Counted from the stretch's first letter, positions 47,504 to 58,121 are shown. The stretch is 64,000 nt of DNA from Schistocerca nitens (GCF_023898315.1 NC_064615.1:736853450-736917449); one strand, 5' to 3'. Numbers and translations are program-made. The notes: a model not told the origin generated them from the sequence alone.

Positions 47504-49652
47504 AGCAAGGTTTCTTCACGATAAAATAAATAAGGACCTCTGGTTTTCGAAATTATTATTCTGTAGTCAATACTGAAAACCCAGTCAGTAAAATCAAAGA
47601 TCTGAAGTCTAATTAGGATACTAAATTGTTTTCCCTGGGCATTATGAACCCATATACTGAAGTATCAGTTCAAACGACTAATGACATCACTGAAAAAATA
47701 CCTATGTAATTTTAAAAAATATATTTCTAATAAGAAAATCACTGACATTCATTTTGTAAGAACAGTACTTAAATACCGATATTCTGTTTTGAACATCAGA
47801 CTATACCATCAGCTTGACGACCTGGCAATGGGTAACTCGTTGGCAGACATCTTGGGGGATATTTTCATTAATTCGCTGGAAGGAAAATTCTTCAATAATT
47901 TTTCAGCTACTGATCTGGGTATTTTGTCGTATTCTCGGTATGTAGATGACAGTTTGATCACATGTAGTGGTTCACGGGAAGGTATTGATTATCTGTTTGG
48001 TATTTTTAAAAGTCTTCAAGAAAATAATCAACTTCACTTGTGAATTAAAAAATAATGATCTTCAGCTATATTACTTGGACCTCAGTATTGCCATAGATAA
48101 CGACATACTTTCGCTCTCTATTTTTCTAAAAGCCACTAATACAGATCAGATTGTGCCTGTTAGTTCTGTGGATCCTGATTCCCATATAAAAAGCATTTTT
48201 CCATTCATCCATTCATCGTGCAGTTTTTGTACCTTTATCACCAGACAAGGTTAATGATGAGACGAATTTAATAAAAACTACTGAAGTTAATAACGATTAT
48301 GATCCTTCGTTATCTGAAAACATCTTCAAAGTGAAAACTGACGCTAAAGTGACTACTTCAGTTATCAGTGCCGTTCGTGATAGAAACGGGCATAAAATAG
48401 CTTTTTCGATTCCATATTAAGGCCTATTTCTTACAGAATTCGTCGTCTTCTAGTTAAAAAGTTTAGATTCGAAGACGCCTCTTCTACTAACAATACCTTG
48501 CAGCAAAATCGTGTTTACAACCCAAGTCCACAGTTGCTCCTATACGCAGTTCAAGAGTTTATAAAATCACTTGTGATACGTGTCCTGTTTGTTATATAGG
48601 ACAGACTGGAAGATCTTTCAGTGTTACGTATAAGGAACATGTATTGGGAAAAAGAGACACCAATGTACATAATTTCACTTTTGCTGATCATCTGTTAATT
48701 TCCACAAACCGAGAAGCGCCGAAGAAACTTTCATTACATGTAGGAAAAAGAAAGATCACAGGCTCGACGGAGATTTTCAAGCATATTTCTAATAACGATG
48801 GCTGGCCTCATCCCCAATGAACAATTTTTTTCAATGGCTTTAACCCGCTACTCAAGGATTTTTGATCCCATTATTTTTTACAATGTGTCCTGCCTCTAGT
48901 TCTGGAACATCTTTCTCTTCAGTTCCCATATGCAGGTTAGGCTTTACCGTGACTGTTATTGACTTTAAATGAAACAACAAGTTCATTATTATCAGTCACT
49001 GTTTATTTATCTCCACGACCCGTTTCAAAGGTTTAAACCTCCGTCATCAGGTGGATTTACATTTGTTAGTATGACGTTTGTGTGTGTGTTGTGTTACGAT
49101 TTTTTGAAGGAATTTGTGGCACTGTCTCCAGTGGTCACTGGCTCATTTCACTGTCGTAACACATCACATGTATTTTGTCATATTTTGTAAACAAACAGTG
49201 ACTGGTAATAGTAAACTTGTTATTTCATTTAATGTACTTCATTTACTTGACTAATTTGTAGTTCCAAAAATACATTAAGCTCTCATCCTTTGATTTCGTT
49301 TCTTCGTAATTAACTGTTGACTAATTCGATTATTTCTTTCATGAAGTCCCAAGTGAGCGTATGTCACTGTCCGCGCCCGATAGGAGGCGCAACTTGTTTC
49401 TTTCTTCGTAGCAGCAATGTAAGCTACTGGGCTGCTCAGTCTGGTGTTGTTCCCTACAAGGTGGTCGTACCGAAGACTGGAACGTTTTAAGCTTTGACTT
49501 GAGCATGTCTTCTCTAAACTTTGACTATTGCCGTCTGGCAAAGTAACTTAACGTGAATAACCTATCTATATCATAACATTTTCACTTTGTTAGAGTTTCA
49601 GTCAAGCTTCTTTTTCTACGTACTGTTGTTTTGGGGCTTTTAAATTTTCATT

Positions 49653-49682
49653 CTGATGAATATATCCTTATAGGTATCGAAA
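49653..49682 (+). ncRNA. Hammerhead-ribozyme-like core, right Penelope repeat
   Basis: On the plus strand: CTGATGA, then a segment able to pair with a bulge (ATA-T-CC with GGTAT), then GAAA at 49679-49682. It is the inverted counterpart of the motif at 46128-46157. Several stem bases differ between the two, and the right stem is the weaker of the pair. Confidence 0.4.
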
Positions 49683-50206
49683 GCTAGGTAAATATATTAA
49701 GCAATTAAATGCAGCCGGTAGGCTGTACTATTTCTATATTGTAATTTTGAAATAATGCAAACATATGATGCGTTAATACAGTATAAAAAAATGTGCTTCA
49801 GTGATAAATGGATGTTTCGTTGTGTTTCCTCTAGAATTGTTATCTATCTCATGCAGAAGTGGATGAATTAAACATCTGAATTGAAACCATCGTAGAAAGG
49901 AAGCGGTACGTTTCAGGACTTGGGTTCCTATTGAAAATATTATGTACTCACTCTCTTCCATAAGTCCTAGTTGTTTGTAGTGGGAATTTCCAAACATCCT
50001 GTATGTATATGTATTGTTAAAGAACAAAATGTTTTCTTATGTGATGTGATTCTAGCCATACGCTACATAAGTAATAAATATTACTATGTTAACAGATTAC
50101 TATTAGTAACTTATCCCACGTTTTGACTGACGGGATACAAGTTTAGAGTGTTATGCACCTCACAGCCTGAAGAAAGGAAAAAGGTACAGTTACGTAGTTC
50201 TACCGA

Positions 50207-50455
50207 TTATGACAGCAACGTGGCACAGTGGTTATGACACTGAACTCTCATTCCGGAGGACGATGATTCCAGTCCCCGCCTGGCAGCCAAAAATTAGGTG
50301 TCGCGTGATTTCCCTAAAATGCTCGAGGCAAATGCCGGGAAGGTTCTTTTGGAAAGGGCACGGCCGTCTTCCTCCCTCATCCTTCCATAATCCGTGATTG
50401 TACTCCGTCTCTAATGAACGCACTGGTGACAGGGCGGTAGCCTCTACTCTTACTT
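50207..50455 (+). repeat. tRNA-derived SINE (type C, long 3' body)
   Basis: It has an A-box-like TGGCACAGTGGTTATGACAC at 50220 and a degenerate B box GATTCCAGTCC near 50270. The body contains CCCTAAAATGCTCGAGGCAA and GGGCACGGCCGTCTTCC. It is a second SINE group, unrelated in body to types A and B. No target duplication was identified. Confidence 0.75.
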
Positions 50456-50587
50456 CTATCGAATATTCGCGCCAGAGAGCGCAGCTACTTCATCAGTGCG
50501 GTAAAATTAGCCCACTCCTTGTTTTGAAACTAGTTCAAGGAAACCGCCTAGCAACAATAATATAAAACAGACAACAGTTTGCAGTAA

Positions 50588-50964
50588 TGGACTGTGCGGC
50601 TGGTCCCGGCGGAGGTTCGAGTCCTCCCTTGGGCATGGGTGTGTGTGTTTGTCCTTAGGATAATTTAGGTTAAGTAGTGTGTAAGCTTAGGGACTGATGA
50701 CCTTAGCAGTTAAGTCCCATAAGATTTCAAAAAAAATGGCTCTGAGCACTATGGGAGTCAACTGCTGTGGTCATAAGTCCCCTAGAACTTAGAACTACTT
50801 AAACCTAACTAACCTAAGGACAGCACACACACCCAGCCATCACGAGGCAGAGAAAATCCCTGACCCCGCCGGGAATCGAACCCGGGAACCCGGGCGTGGG
50901 AAGCGAGAACGCTACCGCACGACCACGAGATGCGGGCCATAAGATTTCACACACATTTGAACAA
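50588..50964 (+). repeat. tRNA-derived SINE (type B), split by another SINE
   Basis: It starts within the tRNA head at ATGGACTGTGCGGCTGGTCC and carries the B box GGTTCGAGTCC. The type B body runs to CATAAGATTTC, then breaks. After the inserted SINE (50729-50937) the end ACACACATTTGAACA resumes. It matches the unbroken type B copy at 53820. Confidence 0.93.
50729..50937 (-). repeat. SINE with tRNA-Gly-like head (type A-Gly), inside a type B SINE
   Basis: The left part is the type A body (from TGGCTCTGAGCACTATGGGA to CTAACCTAAGGACA). The head differs: on the minus strand it reads GCCCGCATCTCGTGGTCGTG, then an anticodon-loop-like CTTCCCAC, and the B box GGTTCGATTCC. Its 11-bp target duplication CATAAGATTTC is at 50718-50728 and 50938-50948. 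Confidence 0.95.
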
Positions 50965-51419
50965 GACAACAGTTATCAAACTTTCAATAGCGAAATGTGA
51001 TGTGGTTAAATAAGTAAGACTGTCATCAGTCCTGAGAGTATAGTGAAGATCGCACTGCTTTACTGTACATGTTATTCTTGGGTGGGGGAGGGGCGACGTG
51101 TATCCCGTTGCCCTGCCCCGTCCATTGCACTGACTTACCCAGCCAGTTATAGAGGAACCTACAGGTTAACGTGGACTCCGAACCGTGGTACAACTCGGCA
51201 TTTTTCACCTCAAACAGTTCCAGAGGCGAAGGAAGTGGTAAGTGACAGGTAAAAAGGCTAGAATTAACAAGCGATCGGACCCTATATTTCTAGATTTGTG
51301 ACGTGGCATTTTAATACTTTCTGTTTTCGTCGTTAAGTCGTCAATGATGCTTTGCGGATGTCTCATGACGTCTATGAAATTCTCTCAGTGAGAACTTCTG
51401 TCAGTTTTTTCTTATTACG

Positions 51420-51905
51420 AAGGGATGGCAGTCCCCTGCCGGCGCACGCTGAGCTATAGTATCACGTATCGCTACCACTCCAGGGGTATTTTTAGGCTGG
51501 CAACGGAATTGCAAGTTTCGCCTGATGTCGATAGCGGTCGCGCGGGGTTTGGCGGACCCAGTAGTGCGCGCCTGTGAGACACGCCTCCAGCGGGTGTGTA
51601 CTGTGAGGGGCCTCTGCCGCCGCGGTGTCTGACGGCCGAAGGCGGCCGCTCCATCAGCTCTCACTTGGATCCTCTGCACTGTGACACCTACGTTCGTGCT
51701 CAGTACAGCGAGCCTCGTCCTAGTTGCTACTGTACGAGCTGGACTCTAATTCTTGCTGCATCATTTGTAATGAGTCTTCGTATACTTGCAGAAATACAAG
51801 TTAAGTAAACCTTCTGTTTCTCGTGTTAACGTGCTCGTTAATCACTTCTGCTCCTGTCTAGCTTTCCTACGACGACAGTTGCCGCACCACCCAGTAGCCC
51901 ACATC
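51420..51905 (+). repeat. Possible solo LTR or relic
   Basis: A GC- and CpG-rich segment (51430-51720) runs into AT-rich sequence containing AGAAATACAAGTTAAGTAAA, and then into CCACCCAGTAGCCCACA. This order of GC-rich region, A-rich stretch and CA end looks like an LTR. I found no second copy, no primer-binding site and no target duplication. Confidence 0.3.
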
Positions 51906-52448
51906 TCTTTACCATTGTCTATGAAGTCGCGCAAAACAGTTATCACCAAGTCACACAGCCACTGTGGTATGGTTACGAATTTCTAAAGATGTTTGCGGAG
52001 TACTCTTCTATAAAACAACACCTGATAAAGATGAACCACTTAAGACTTGATTTTACGAGAAGGAGGATAGTTGGCAGTTTCTCTGTACCAAAGAAGAGAT
52101 AAGAAAATAGGGCGTCGTGCTGGTTAATACGAAATTTATCTCAGGAGTATTTCCATACCTTTAACGTGAATTAAGGATATATGATAACATCAGAGACATT
52201 TGCCTTTACACCTCTTTCTAAATGTTGCGTCGTTAGCTACGTAGTTAGCTTAATAGCAGGTCACAATAATGATTGTTTTTGCTGTTTTTCAATTTTTCTG
52301 TAAATTATATATTACCAAAAAGAATGGTGAGTATGAAATTAATGATGGGCAATCTATAAAATTCAATAGTTTCCAGTTAGTCAGTCTTAAATCAATTAAG
52401 TATATACTGTTCTCTTCTTTATTTCAAATAAAAGTTAAAATAACTAAA

Positions 52449-52643
52449 AAAATGGTTCAAATGGCCATAAGCAGAATGGGACATAACATCTGAGATCATC
52501 AGTCCCCTAGACTTAGAAATACTTAAACCTAACCTAAGGATATCACACACATCCATGCCCGAGGCAGGATTCAAACCTGCGACGATAGCAGCAGCGCGGT
52601 TCCGAACTGAAGCGCCTAGAACTGCTAAGTCACAGCGGTCGGC
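52449..52643 (-). repeat. tRNA-derived SINE (type A), full length
   Basis: Tail left, head right (ending AGCGGTCGGC). An imperfect 13-bp target duplication TAAAATAACTAAA / TAAAACAACTAAA is at 52436-52448 and 52644-52656. Two small deletions are present in the body. Confidence 0.94.
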
Positions 52644-52708
52644 TAAAACAACTAAAGGAAGGAGCTAAAACTGAGAGAAATAAGAAGAAAGATGAAGAAT
52701 TAATTTTC

Positions 52709-52714
52709 TTTATT
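52709..52714 (-). promoter_or_regulatory. Candidate polyadenylation signal of the serine carboxypeptidase
   Basis: AATAAA on the minus strand, about 335 bases after the stop codon at 53050-53048. The site follows the SINE-free part of the 3' flank, so the transcript could end before the SINE at 52449. Confidence 0.45.
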
Positions 52715-53047
52715 GTATGTATTTTATCTTAATAATTCGATTTACAACGTGCCTTCAAAGTTTCTTGTCAGAATGTCGTGTTTAGACTTGACATACTTTA
52801 CGCATCAACCATACATAACTATACTAATTCCGATTTAGATGTAGAAACACAAGACTCTTTAACAAAACATCTGTATGTCCTGGTTTTGCATTTGATTAAC
52901 AGTCATCCAGCAAAGCGAAATACTTTGTGCCACTGAATCAGTACCAACTCTTTGTCCACCTGCTTCACTCCACAACATTCTTAGGTACGTAAACTCGGCA
53001 GTCTATCGGATCCTCTCAGTGATACATTCCGCTGGATATCTTGACGT

Positions 53048-53198
53048 TCAAGGAAGCCTTCCTCTTGTGAAATCCGTTACCATCTGAAGAGCGAATTCTG
53101 GCTTGTCCGTTGGCACCATATGACCCGCTCCTCGAACCAAGAGTTCCGTCAGATTCCCTCCGGTCTTCATGTATCCAGCTAGGCTGTTTCCAACGTAC
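53048..53198 (-). CDS. Serine carboxypeptidase (S10), last coding exon, catalytic His
   Basis: On the minus strand the acceptor is AG at 53200-53199, and the exon starts with one base completing a Trp codon from 57925. It encodes YVGNSLAGYMKTGGNLTELL, then VRGAGHMVPTDKPEFALQMV and TDFTRGRLP stop (TGA, 53050-53048). GAGHMVP-D-P is the S10 block with the catalytic His. The YVGN-LAGY-K segment before it is typical of CPVL and vitellogenic carboxypeptidases. These lysosomal or secreted exopeptidases remove C-terminal residues. The NLTE motif is a possible glycosylation site. Joined to the exon at 57925, the splice phases agree. Confidence 0.93.
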
Positions 53199-53819
53199 CT
53201 GTAAAAGTGAGACTAAAGTACGAACTGTGAAACATTAACGTTGATCATATTTCAAAGCAATATTGATATGTTGTGGCTGCGATAATAACGTTCGCAAAAT
53301 ATACTTGACAGTGCATTACAGCCTTAGAAACAAGTCAAGGAAAACTGAAGCTACGGAATAGTATCGATGGAAGAAAACGTGGTCACGTAAAAAGCTCACG
53401 TTTAATCAATGGAAGGACCACGTGAAAACAAAAAAAGCTGTCCATGTAACTCACAGATGCAACTGTGTTGGGAATTATGTTTCTTCACGTCTGGAGAGTG
53501 CTGCTGTTTCGCAACTGTGTAGAGAATTTATGAATAACAGCTCCAGTCGCTAAAAAGATCATTTTACTCCCGACTGGTTTCGATTTTGATACTGAAGCCA
53601 TTTTGAGATCCCACAACAAAAAATCTTCAATATATAATAACAAAATAAAGTACGTTTTAGTAACTGGAGCGGTTATTCATCAGTGTGTTGGGAATGTGTC
53701 GGAATACTTACTTTTTGATCAAGTTAAAGAATAAAACAGAGGATATTTTGAAACCGGGTGATAACAGTAAAACATTGAGGAAAAATAGAAAGCCGTTTAA
53801 TGATGAATGTATTTGTGAA

Positions 53820-54016
53820 GCCGCGCGGGATTAGCCGAGCGGTCTAGGGCGCTGCAGTCATGGACTGTGCGGCTGGTCCCGGCGGAGGTTCGAGTCCTCC
53901 CTCGGGCATGGGTGTGTGTCTTTGTCCTTAGGACAATTTAGGTTAAGTAGTGTGTAAGCTTAGGGACTGATGACCTTAGCAGTTAAGTCCCATAAGATTT
54001 CACACACATTTGAACA
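53820..54016 (+). repeat. tRNA-derived SINE (type B), unbroken
   Basis: The head has A box TTAGCCGAGCGGTCTAGG and B box GGTTCGAGTCC. The body reads TGTGTCTTTGTCCTTAGGAC and AGTAGTGTGTAAGCTTAGGG, ending ACACACATTTGAACA plus a T run. Type B shares only the TTAAGTCCCATA and GGGACTGATGACC parts with type A. Confidence 0.93.
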
Positions 54017-54469
54017 TTTTTTGTGTTTGTGAAGTGCACACATCCATGTTGCGTGTATTATCCGATGATAACTTGCGTATTAGGAGCAACATATACTGTT
54101 AGATCGCCACTGAAGACAGTGCCAAAACAACCATCGCGCCCACAAATTCCGGAACTCAAGCATATTGCTACTGTTCTTCTTCTTAAGCACAATATAAGGA
54201 CATAAGGATCCAGGGGATGTAGGAACATCCTGGTAGTTCTACTGAAAGAAATTTACTAGTTGTACAGAGATGAAACTACGTGTAGACTGCGTTTAGGAAG
54301 AAAATGTCAAAAATCTTGTGCGTGCAGAACCGATAACAGTGAATATATGTGTATCAGCGGCGGAACTATTCCAGGCAACTTAAACCGTAATCGTGTTTTC
54401 TTAGTCATGCTTTTGATATTTCTGTAACTAACAGATGGTAGTAGAGATCGCATTAATTATCCTGATTTC

Positions 54470-54687
54470 AAAAAAATGGTTCAAATGGCGCTGAGCACTA
54501 TGAGACCTAACATCTATGGTCATCAGTCTCCTAGAACTTAGAACTACTTAAATCTAACTAACCTAAGGACATCACACAACACCCAGTCATCACAAGGCAG
54601 AGAAAATCCCTCACCCCGCCGGGAATCGAACCCGGGAACCCGGGCGTGGGAAGCGAGAACGCTACCGCACGACCACGAGCTGCGGAC
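54470..54687 (-). repeat. SINE with tRNA-Gly-like head (type A-Gly), full length
   Basis: Same build as the copy at 50729: type A body on the left, tRNA-Gly-like head on the right (GAACCCGGGCGTGGGAAGCG on plus). The imperfect 12-bp target duplication TATCCTGATTTC / TATCCTGTTTTC is at 54458-54469 and 54688-54699. It lies in the carboxypeptidase intron. Confidence 0.95.
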
Positions 54688-55170
54688 TATCCTGTTTTCC
54701 TGTACTGCAACAACTACAAAATCTCAGCACCGTACTAACAGGCAAAATAATAAGAAAATACAACGTCACATGGGACTTTTGTGACATGAGCTTTCTCGAC
54801 TGCTATGTTAAACATCTGAACAAAATTTCCAAAACGTTTCGTAGGTTCACTGTTCTCCTGAAATGTTAAGTGAAGTACAAAAATTTTACCTTAAGTGTTC
54901 CACGCGCTTGATGGTTGACTTCGCTTTATGGGATGTAACGTAAGCATAGGCATGGGATTATGAAGCTTTACATCTACAAAAATTCATTGTCTCCGCCTGT
55001 AAAAGCTTCTGAAAACTTCTGATCATTACAAATAAATGAAAAAGTAACTTACTTCTCATAGTCGTGTATCTACTTCCACTCATATGAAGCTACAAAATAA
55101 CTCCGTAAGTATGAGTACTGATGCGTATTTCTGGGACAAATATTTTTGAGATAGTTGTGCGTTTCAATAG

Positions 55171-55370
55171 CGGGACGGTGTGGCCGAGCGGTTCTAGGCC
55201 CTTCAGTCTGGAACCGCGCGACCGCTGCGGTCGCAGGTTCGAATCCTGCCTCGGGCATGGATGTGTGTGATGTCCTTAGGTTAGTTAGGTTTAAGTAGTT
55301 CTAAGTTCTAGGGGACTGATGACCTCAGATGTTAAGTCCCATAGTGCTCAGAGCCATTTGAACCATTTTT
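55171..55370 (+). repeat. tRNA-derived SINE (type A), full length, plus strand
   Basis: The head has A box TGGCCGAGCGGTTCTAGG and B box GGTTCGAATCC, followed by the full body and a tail of GAGCCATTTGAACCATT plus T. The flanks show a weak pair (GCGTTTC / GCGTTAC), too short to be a certain duplication. Confidence 0.94.
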
Positions 55371-55721
55371 TGAGCGTTACGTTAGATTTCCTCCTTATAG
55401 AGACATATTCCAGAGAGTATGCTGAGATTAACTACCAGCAAGGTATAAGTTATCAATGTATTTATACTTTTTGAGAGTAAAAATGACAGTGATATTTTTC
55501 CTAGTCTATCAGTTCGTGAAATGTATTGTAAAATTGACAATAGTAATATGAAACGCGTAACACTTTTATGAAACATTTTTGAACAGAATTCACATACGCC
55601 CGCGCAAAGTTTTGTAACGTAAATTACATATATTTTGGCAGTAATCAAAGAGGAAGAAAATACATTTTAACAACGCTGTCATACGCAGGCTTTTCACACG
55701 AAGTGCCATTTATTTCAGTCA

Positions 55722-55870
55722 AAAAAATGGTTCAAATGGCTCTGAGCACTATGGGACTCAACTGCTGTGGTCATAAGTCCCCTAGAACTTAGAACTACTT
55801 AAACCTAACTAACCTAAGGACATCACAGACATCCATGCCCGAGGCAGGATTCGAACCTGCGACCGTAGCG
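55722..55870 (-). repeat. tRNA-derived SINE (type A), head-truncated
   Basis: The body and B box are present, but the copy ends at GCGACCGTAGCG, so the A-box half of the tRNA head is missing. The 12-bp duplication TTATTTCAGTCA still flanks it exactly (55710-55721 and 55871-55882), so the truncation happened at insertion. Confidence 0.95.
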
Positions 55871-56094
55871 TTATTTCAGTCAATGGTCTGCTGTAAATAC
55901 AAGAATCTGTAACGCGACACACGTGTAAAATAGCTGTTTACGATTAACCATATCACGTAGCAGCAATTTGTGATTTTTAAGCAGTATTAAAACCAGGAAT
56001 TTGCAGATATTCATGGATGATTGCAGTGAGCAATGAGGCTACGCAAGATATCGTTTCTTCAACATGCTTCTCAGTGTTTTGTTTTCTTGTGTTG

Positions 56095-56485
56095 TTATTT
56101 GAGTGTCTCGCACATCAGGGTGAAGTTGGGCTGACGGTGGTTTATTTCCGCCCTTAAGCTACGAACTTCTTTTTCCTGATCTCCCCACCCCCATGCCATA
56201 GAACTTGTGTACTCCATCCGTTTGTGTTTAGCGTTATTCCATGTGAAACCGTGAGTAGGTGTTCGAAATGTTGGCGAATCGTGTAACTGAGGCGGGAGGT
56301 AGGTACCAGCCCAGTATTCAGTTAGTCGGATGTGGGGTAACCGCCTAAAAACCACATCCAAGCTGGCTAGCACACGGCCCTTGTCGTTAATCCGCTGGAC
56401 GGATGCGATCCGGGGCTGGCGCGCTTCACCGAATCCCGGAAGCGGCGAACTAATGCTCACGGTTAACCGGGCAGGTGGTTATTCT
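56095..56485 (-). repeat. tRNA-derived SINE (type D), long
   Basis: On the minus strand, ACCTGCCCGGTTAACCGTGA begins a tRNA-like head. A B-box-like GGATCGCATCC follows, and then a body containing GTGGTTTTTAGGCGGTTACC. The CCGCCTAAAAACCA (plus) motif is shared with the 63262-63745 copy. The total length of about 390 bp is longer than types A and B. Confidence 0.65.
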
Positions 56486-57004
56486 GCTAAGGACGTTAGC
56501 AAAATACATAAATATAGTTTCTAAAAATGTTAAAAATATAACTAAGGGCATGTTTTTAAAATTATTCAAACAGTCGTTTATGTATTGACGACTTTAAGTA
56601 AAATATTCTTTTCTTTTTTAATACACAGTTAGCTCATGGTACTCTGTATGGAAATCGAGTACTACACCTTACTGGAATTACACGAAATTAGTAGCAGGTG
56701 AGGAGAGTTATTGGAGCAAGAGTATTTTGGAAAGAACGTGGGATAGAAGAATTCAGGAATGCAATGACCCAAAGTGGACGCAGGAAGGAAGCGCGGGAGA
56801 ATGGGGGTAAAAAGTAGCTCTGTCATGAAGATGACTATTCTGCTAAAGTTGGAAGCAAGGGCGTATTATATGGCCAGGCAGGCCGAATGTGGGGAGTGTC
56901 TGGGTCAAAGATTAGGGGGCGGGGATAGTGTGTATTGGTATAAGCGCGGCAGCATAGGAGGGTTAATGAGAAGGTATGCAACGACAGATTGGTTGATTTC
57001 AAGT

Positions 57005-57815
57005 TACGAGGGGCGTTCAATGAATAATGCAACAGATTTTTTTTATGAAAGCAGGTTGGCTTTACTCAGGATTCCAATATAGCAAATTGTTCCCCACTCT
57101 TTTGGCTATAAAACTCTGTTTTTCAACATAATCTCCGTTCAATGCGACGAGCTCCTGCCACCTGAGAGGACCTCTATGCCCACATTGTACCACTCTATTG
57201 GTCGACGTTGGAGCGAACGTCTTTTTGCGTGAATAACCTCCCCATCATCCACATACTGGGCCTAACGGATGGAAGTCTGAAGGTGATATTTTATCTTCTG
57301 TTAGGCCGCCAGGAACCCAGGGGTCACACACCTTTGAGGACCCCAACGTGTGGGCGAATGTGTCAGCACTACCAACAGAGACGTCCAGTTGAGCAGCGAG
57401 ATGTTTGCTTGTGATCCATGGAACGCCTCGAACGAGAGCGTCCGTACGCTCCAACACTGCAGGAGTCACAGCTGTTTTCGGCCGGCTGGAGATCGGACAA
57501 GCTTGCGCGACTTACGACAGACACCTCGCCCAACGACTCACCGTACTTTTGTTTAGCGCTAGGTCTCCGTTGACATTCTGCTAGCGCCTATGAATATGTG
57601 CGATGCTCTGGTTTTGCGGCAAAAGAAACTCAATGACAGCTCACTGCTTGTACTGCACCTCCGTTACAGACGCCATTTTGAAGGCTACCTACAGCGCCGC
57701 CACATACTGAAACTTCATGAAACTATAAGGGCTGAACTGCAAATATTACTCATTTTGTCAAGGGAAACTGGCCGAGAAAAAGAATTGTTGCATTACGTAT
57801 TGGAAACCGCTCGTA
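57005..57815 (-). mobile_element. Mariner-like element, internally deleted
   Basis: The left end TACGAGGGGCGTTCAATGAA and right end, read inverted as TACGAGCGGTTTCCAATACG, both lead into TAATGCAACA. They bound 0.8 kb between TAs. The minus strand keeps pieces of the N-terminal transposase region near 57560-57690, with a conserved MASVTEVR-like start area (CGCCATTTTGAAGGC on plus). The catalytic half is gone. Its right end is 110 bp from the carboxypeptidase exon at 57925, inside the intron. Confidence 0.8.
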
Positions 57816-57924
57816 GTAGGAAGTGCAGGAAATCCGACGGTGTTCAGTGTGAGAGTAGTGGTTTTTAGAGTTTCCATACAGAAGCAGAACATTCCGGTGT
57901 GGGTACGAGGAGAACACTACACAC

Positions 57925-58121
57925 CATGGTTGTCTGTCAGCCTCCCTGTACTGGGCTGCGTGCTGCCACTGCAGGTGGCGGAAGGCGTCCGCCGACAGCG
58001 CGTAGGCGACGATGAGGTCCAGCTGGCCGCTGTAGCACAGCACGCGGATCCCGGAGTCCAGCAGGTGCTCCAGCCAGTGGCGCGCCGTCGACATGAAGCG
58101 CGGTACCATCTTCGCGTACAC
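57925..58121 (-). CDS. Serine carboxypeptidase (S10), penultimate coding exon, catalytic Asp
   Basis: On the minus strand the acceptor AG (58123-58122) is followed by codon GTG at 58121-58119. The donor GTGTGT starts at 57924. It encodes 65 residues plus two bases: VYAKMVPRFMSTARHWLEHL, LDSGIRVLCYSGQLDLIVAY, ALSADAFRHLQWQHAAQYRE, ADRQP. VLCYSGQLDLIVAY is the S10 block VL-YNGQLD-IV, whose Asp belongs to the catalytic triad. The open frame runs past the donor, but the splice to 53198 restores a Trp codon and the expected W-YVGN-LAGY order. The intron is 4.7 kb and holds SINEs and a mariner derivative. The upstream exons, with the nucleophilic Ser, are not seen. Confidence 0.93.

Larger units (their letters stand above)
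46097..49714 (+). mobile_element. Penelope-like retroelement with inverted terminal repeats
   Basis: Two repeats of about 445 bp (46097-46545 and 49270-49714) are inverted relative to each other. Between them lies a plus-strand reading frame in pieces. The RT has HQLDDLAMGNSLADILGDIF near 47805-47870 and SRYVDDSLITCSGS near 47935 (the YVDD box). A GIY-YIG endonuclease, VYKITCDTCPVCYIGQTGRS, lies at about 48557-48616, with a following EHV. The RT followed by GIY-YIG and the terminal repeats of variable orientation define Penelope-like elements. Stops and frameshifts inactivate it. A SINE sits at 47305-47503. Confidence 0.88.
45414..50003 (+). mobile_element. Mariner-like element, host of a nested retroelement
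   Basis: The left end TACAGGATGTTCGGAAATTC (45414) and right end, read inverted as TACAGGATGTTTGGAAATTC (from 50003), are terminal repeats that stay alignable for about 130 bp. The plus strand keeps a transposase relic near 45720-46000: ALRLPDITPIDYFFLGRVQN, then LETPVEKEEDLL and a CNVCNNADGHHIEPLL end. The PDITPIDYFFLG block is the mariner PDL-P-D--LWG block. A Penelope-like element fills 46097-49714. Without it the element would be about 1 kb, so it was already deleted or decayed. Confidence 0.78.

Noticed and set aside
55171-55260. tRNA-like sequences with good A and B boxes (also at 762, 25606, 50729, 53820 and others)
   Set aside because: Each is followed by the same SINE body, most have flanking target duplications, and several are mutated or truncated. 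They are SINE heads, not tRNA genes.
57750-57924. Continuation of the carboxypeptidase frame past 57925 as coding
   Set aside because: The residues after the GT donor do not fit S10 proteins, while the splice to 53198 restores the conserved W-YVGN-LAGY block in phase.
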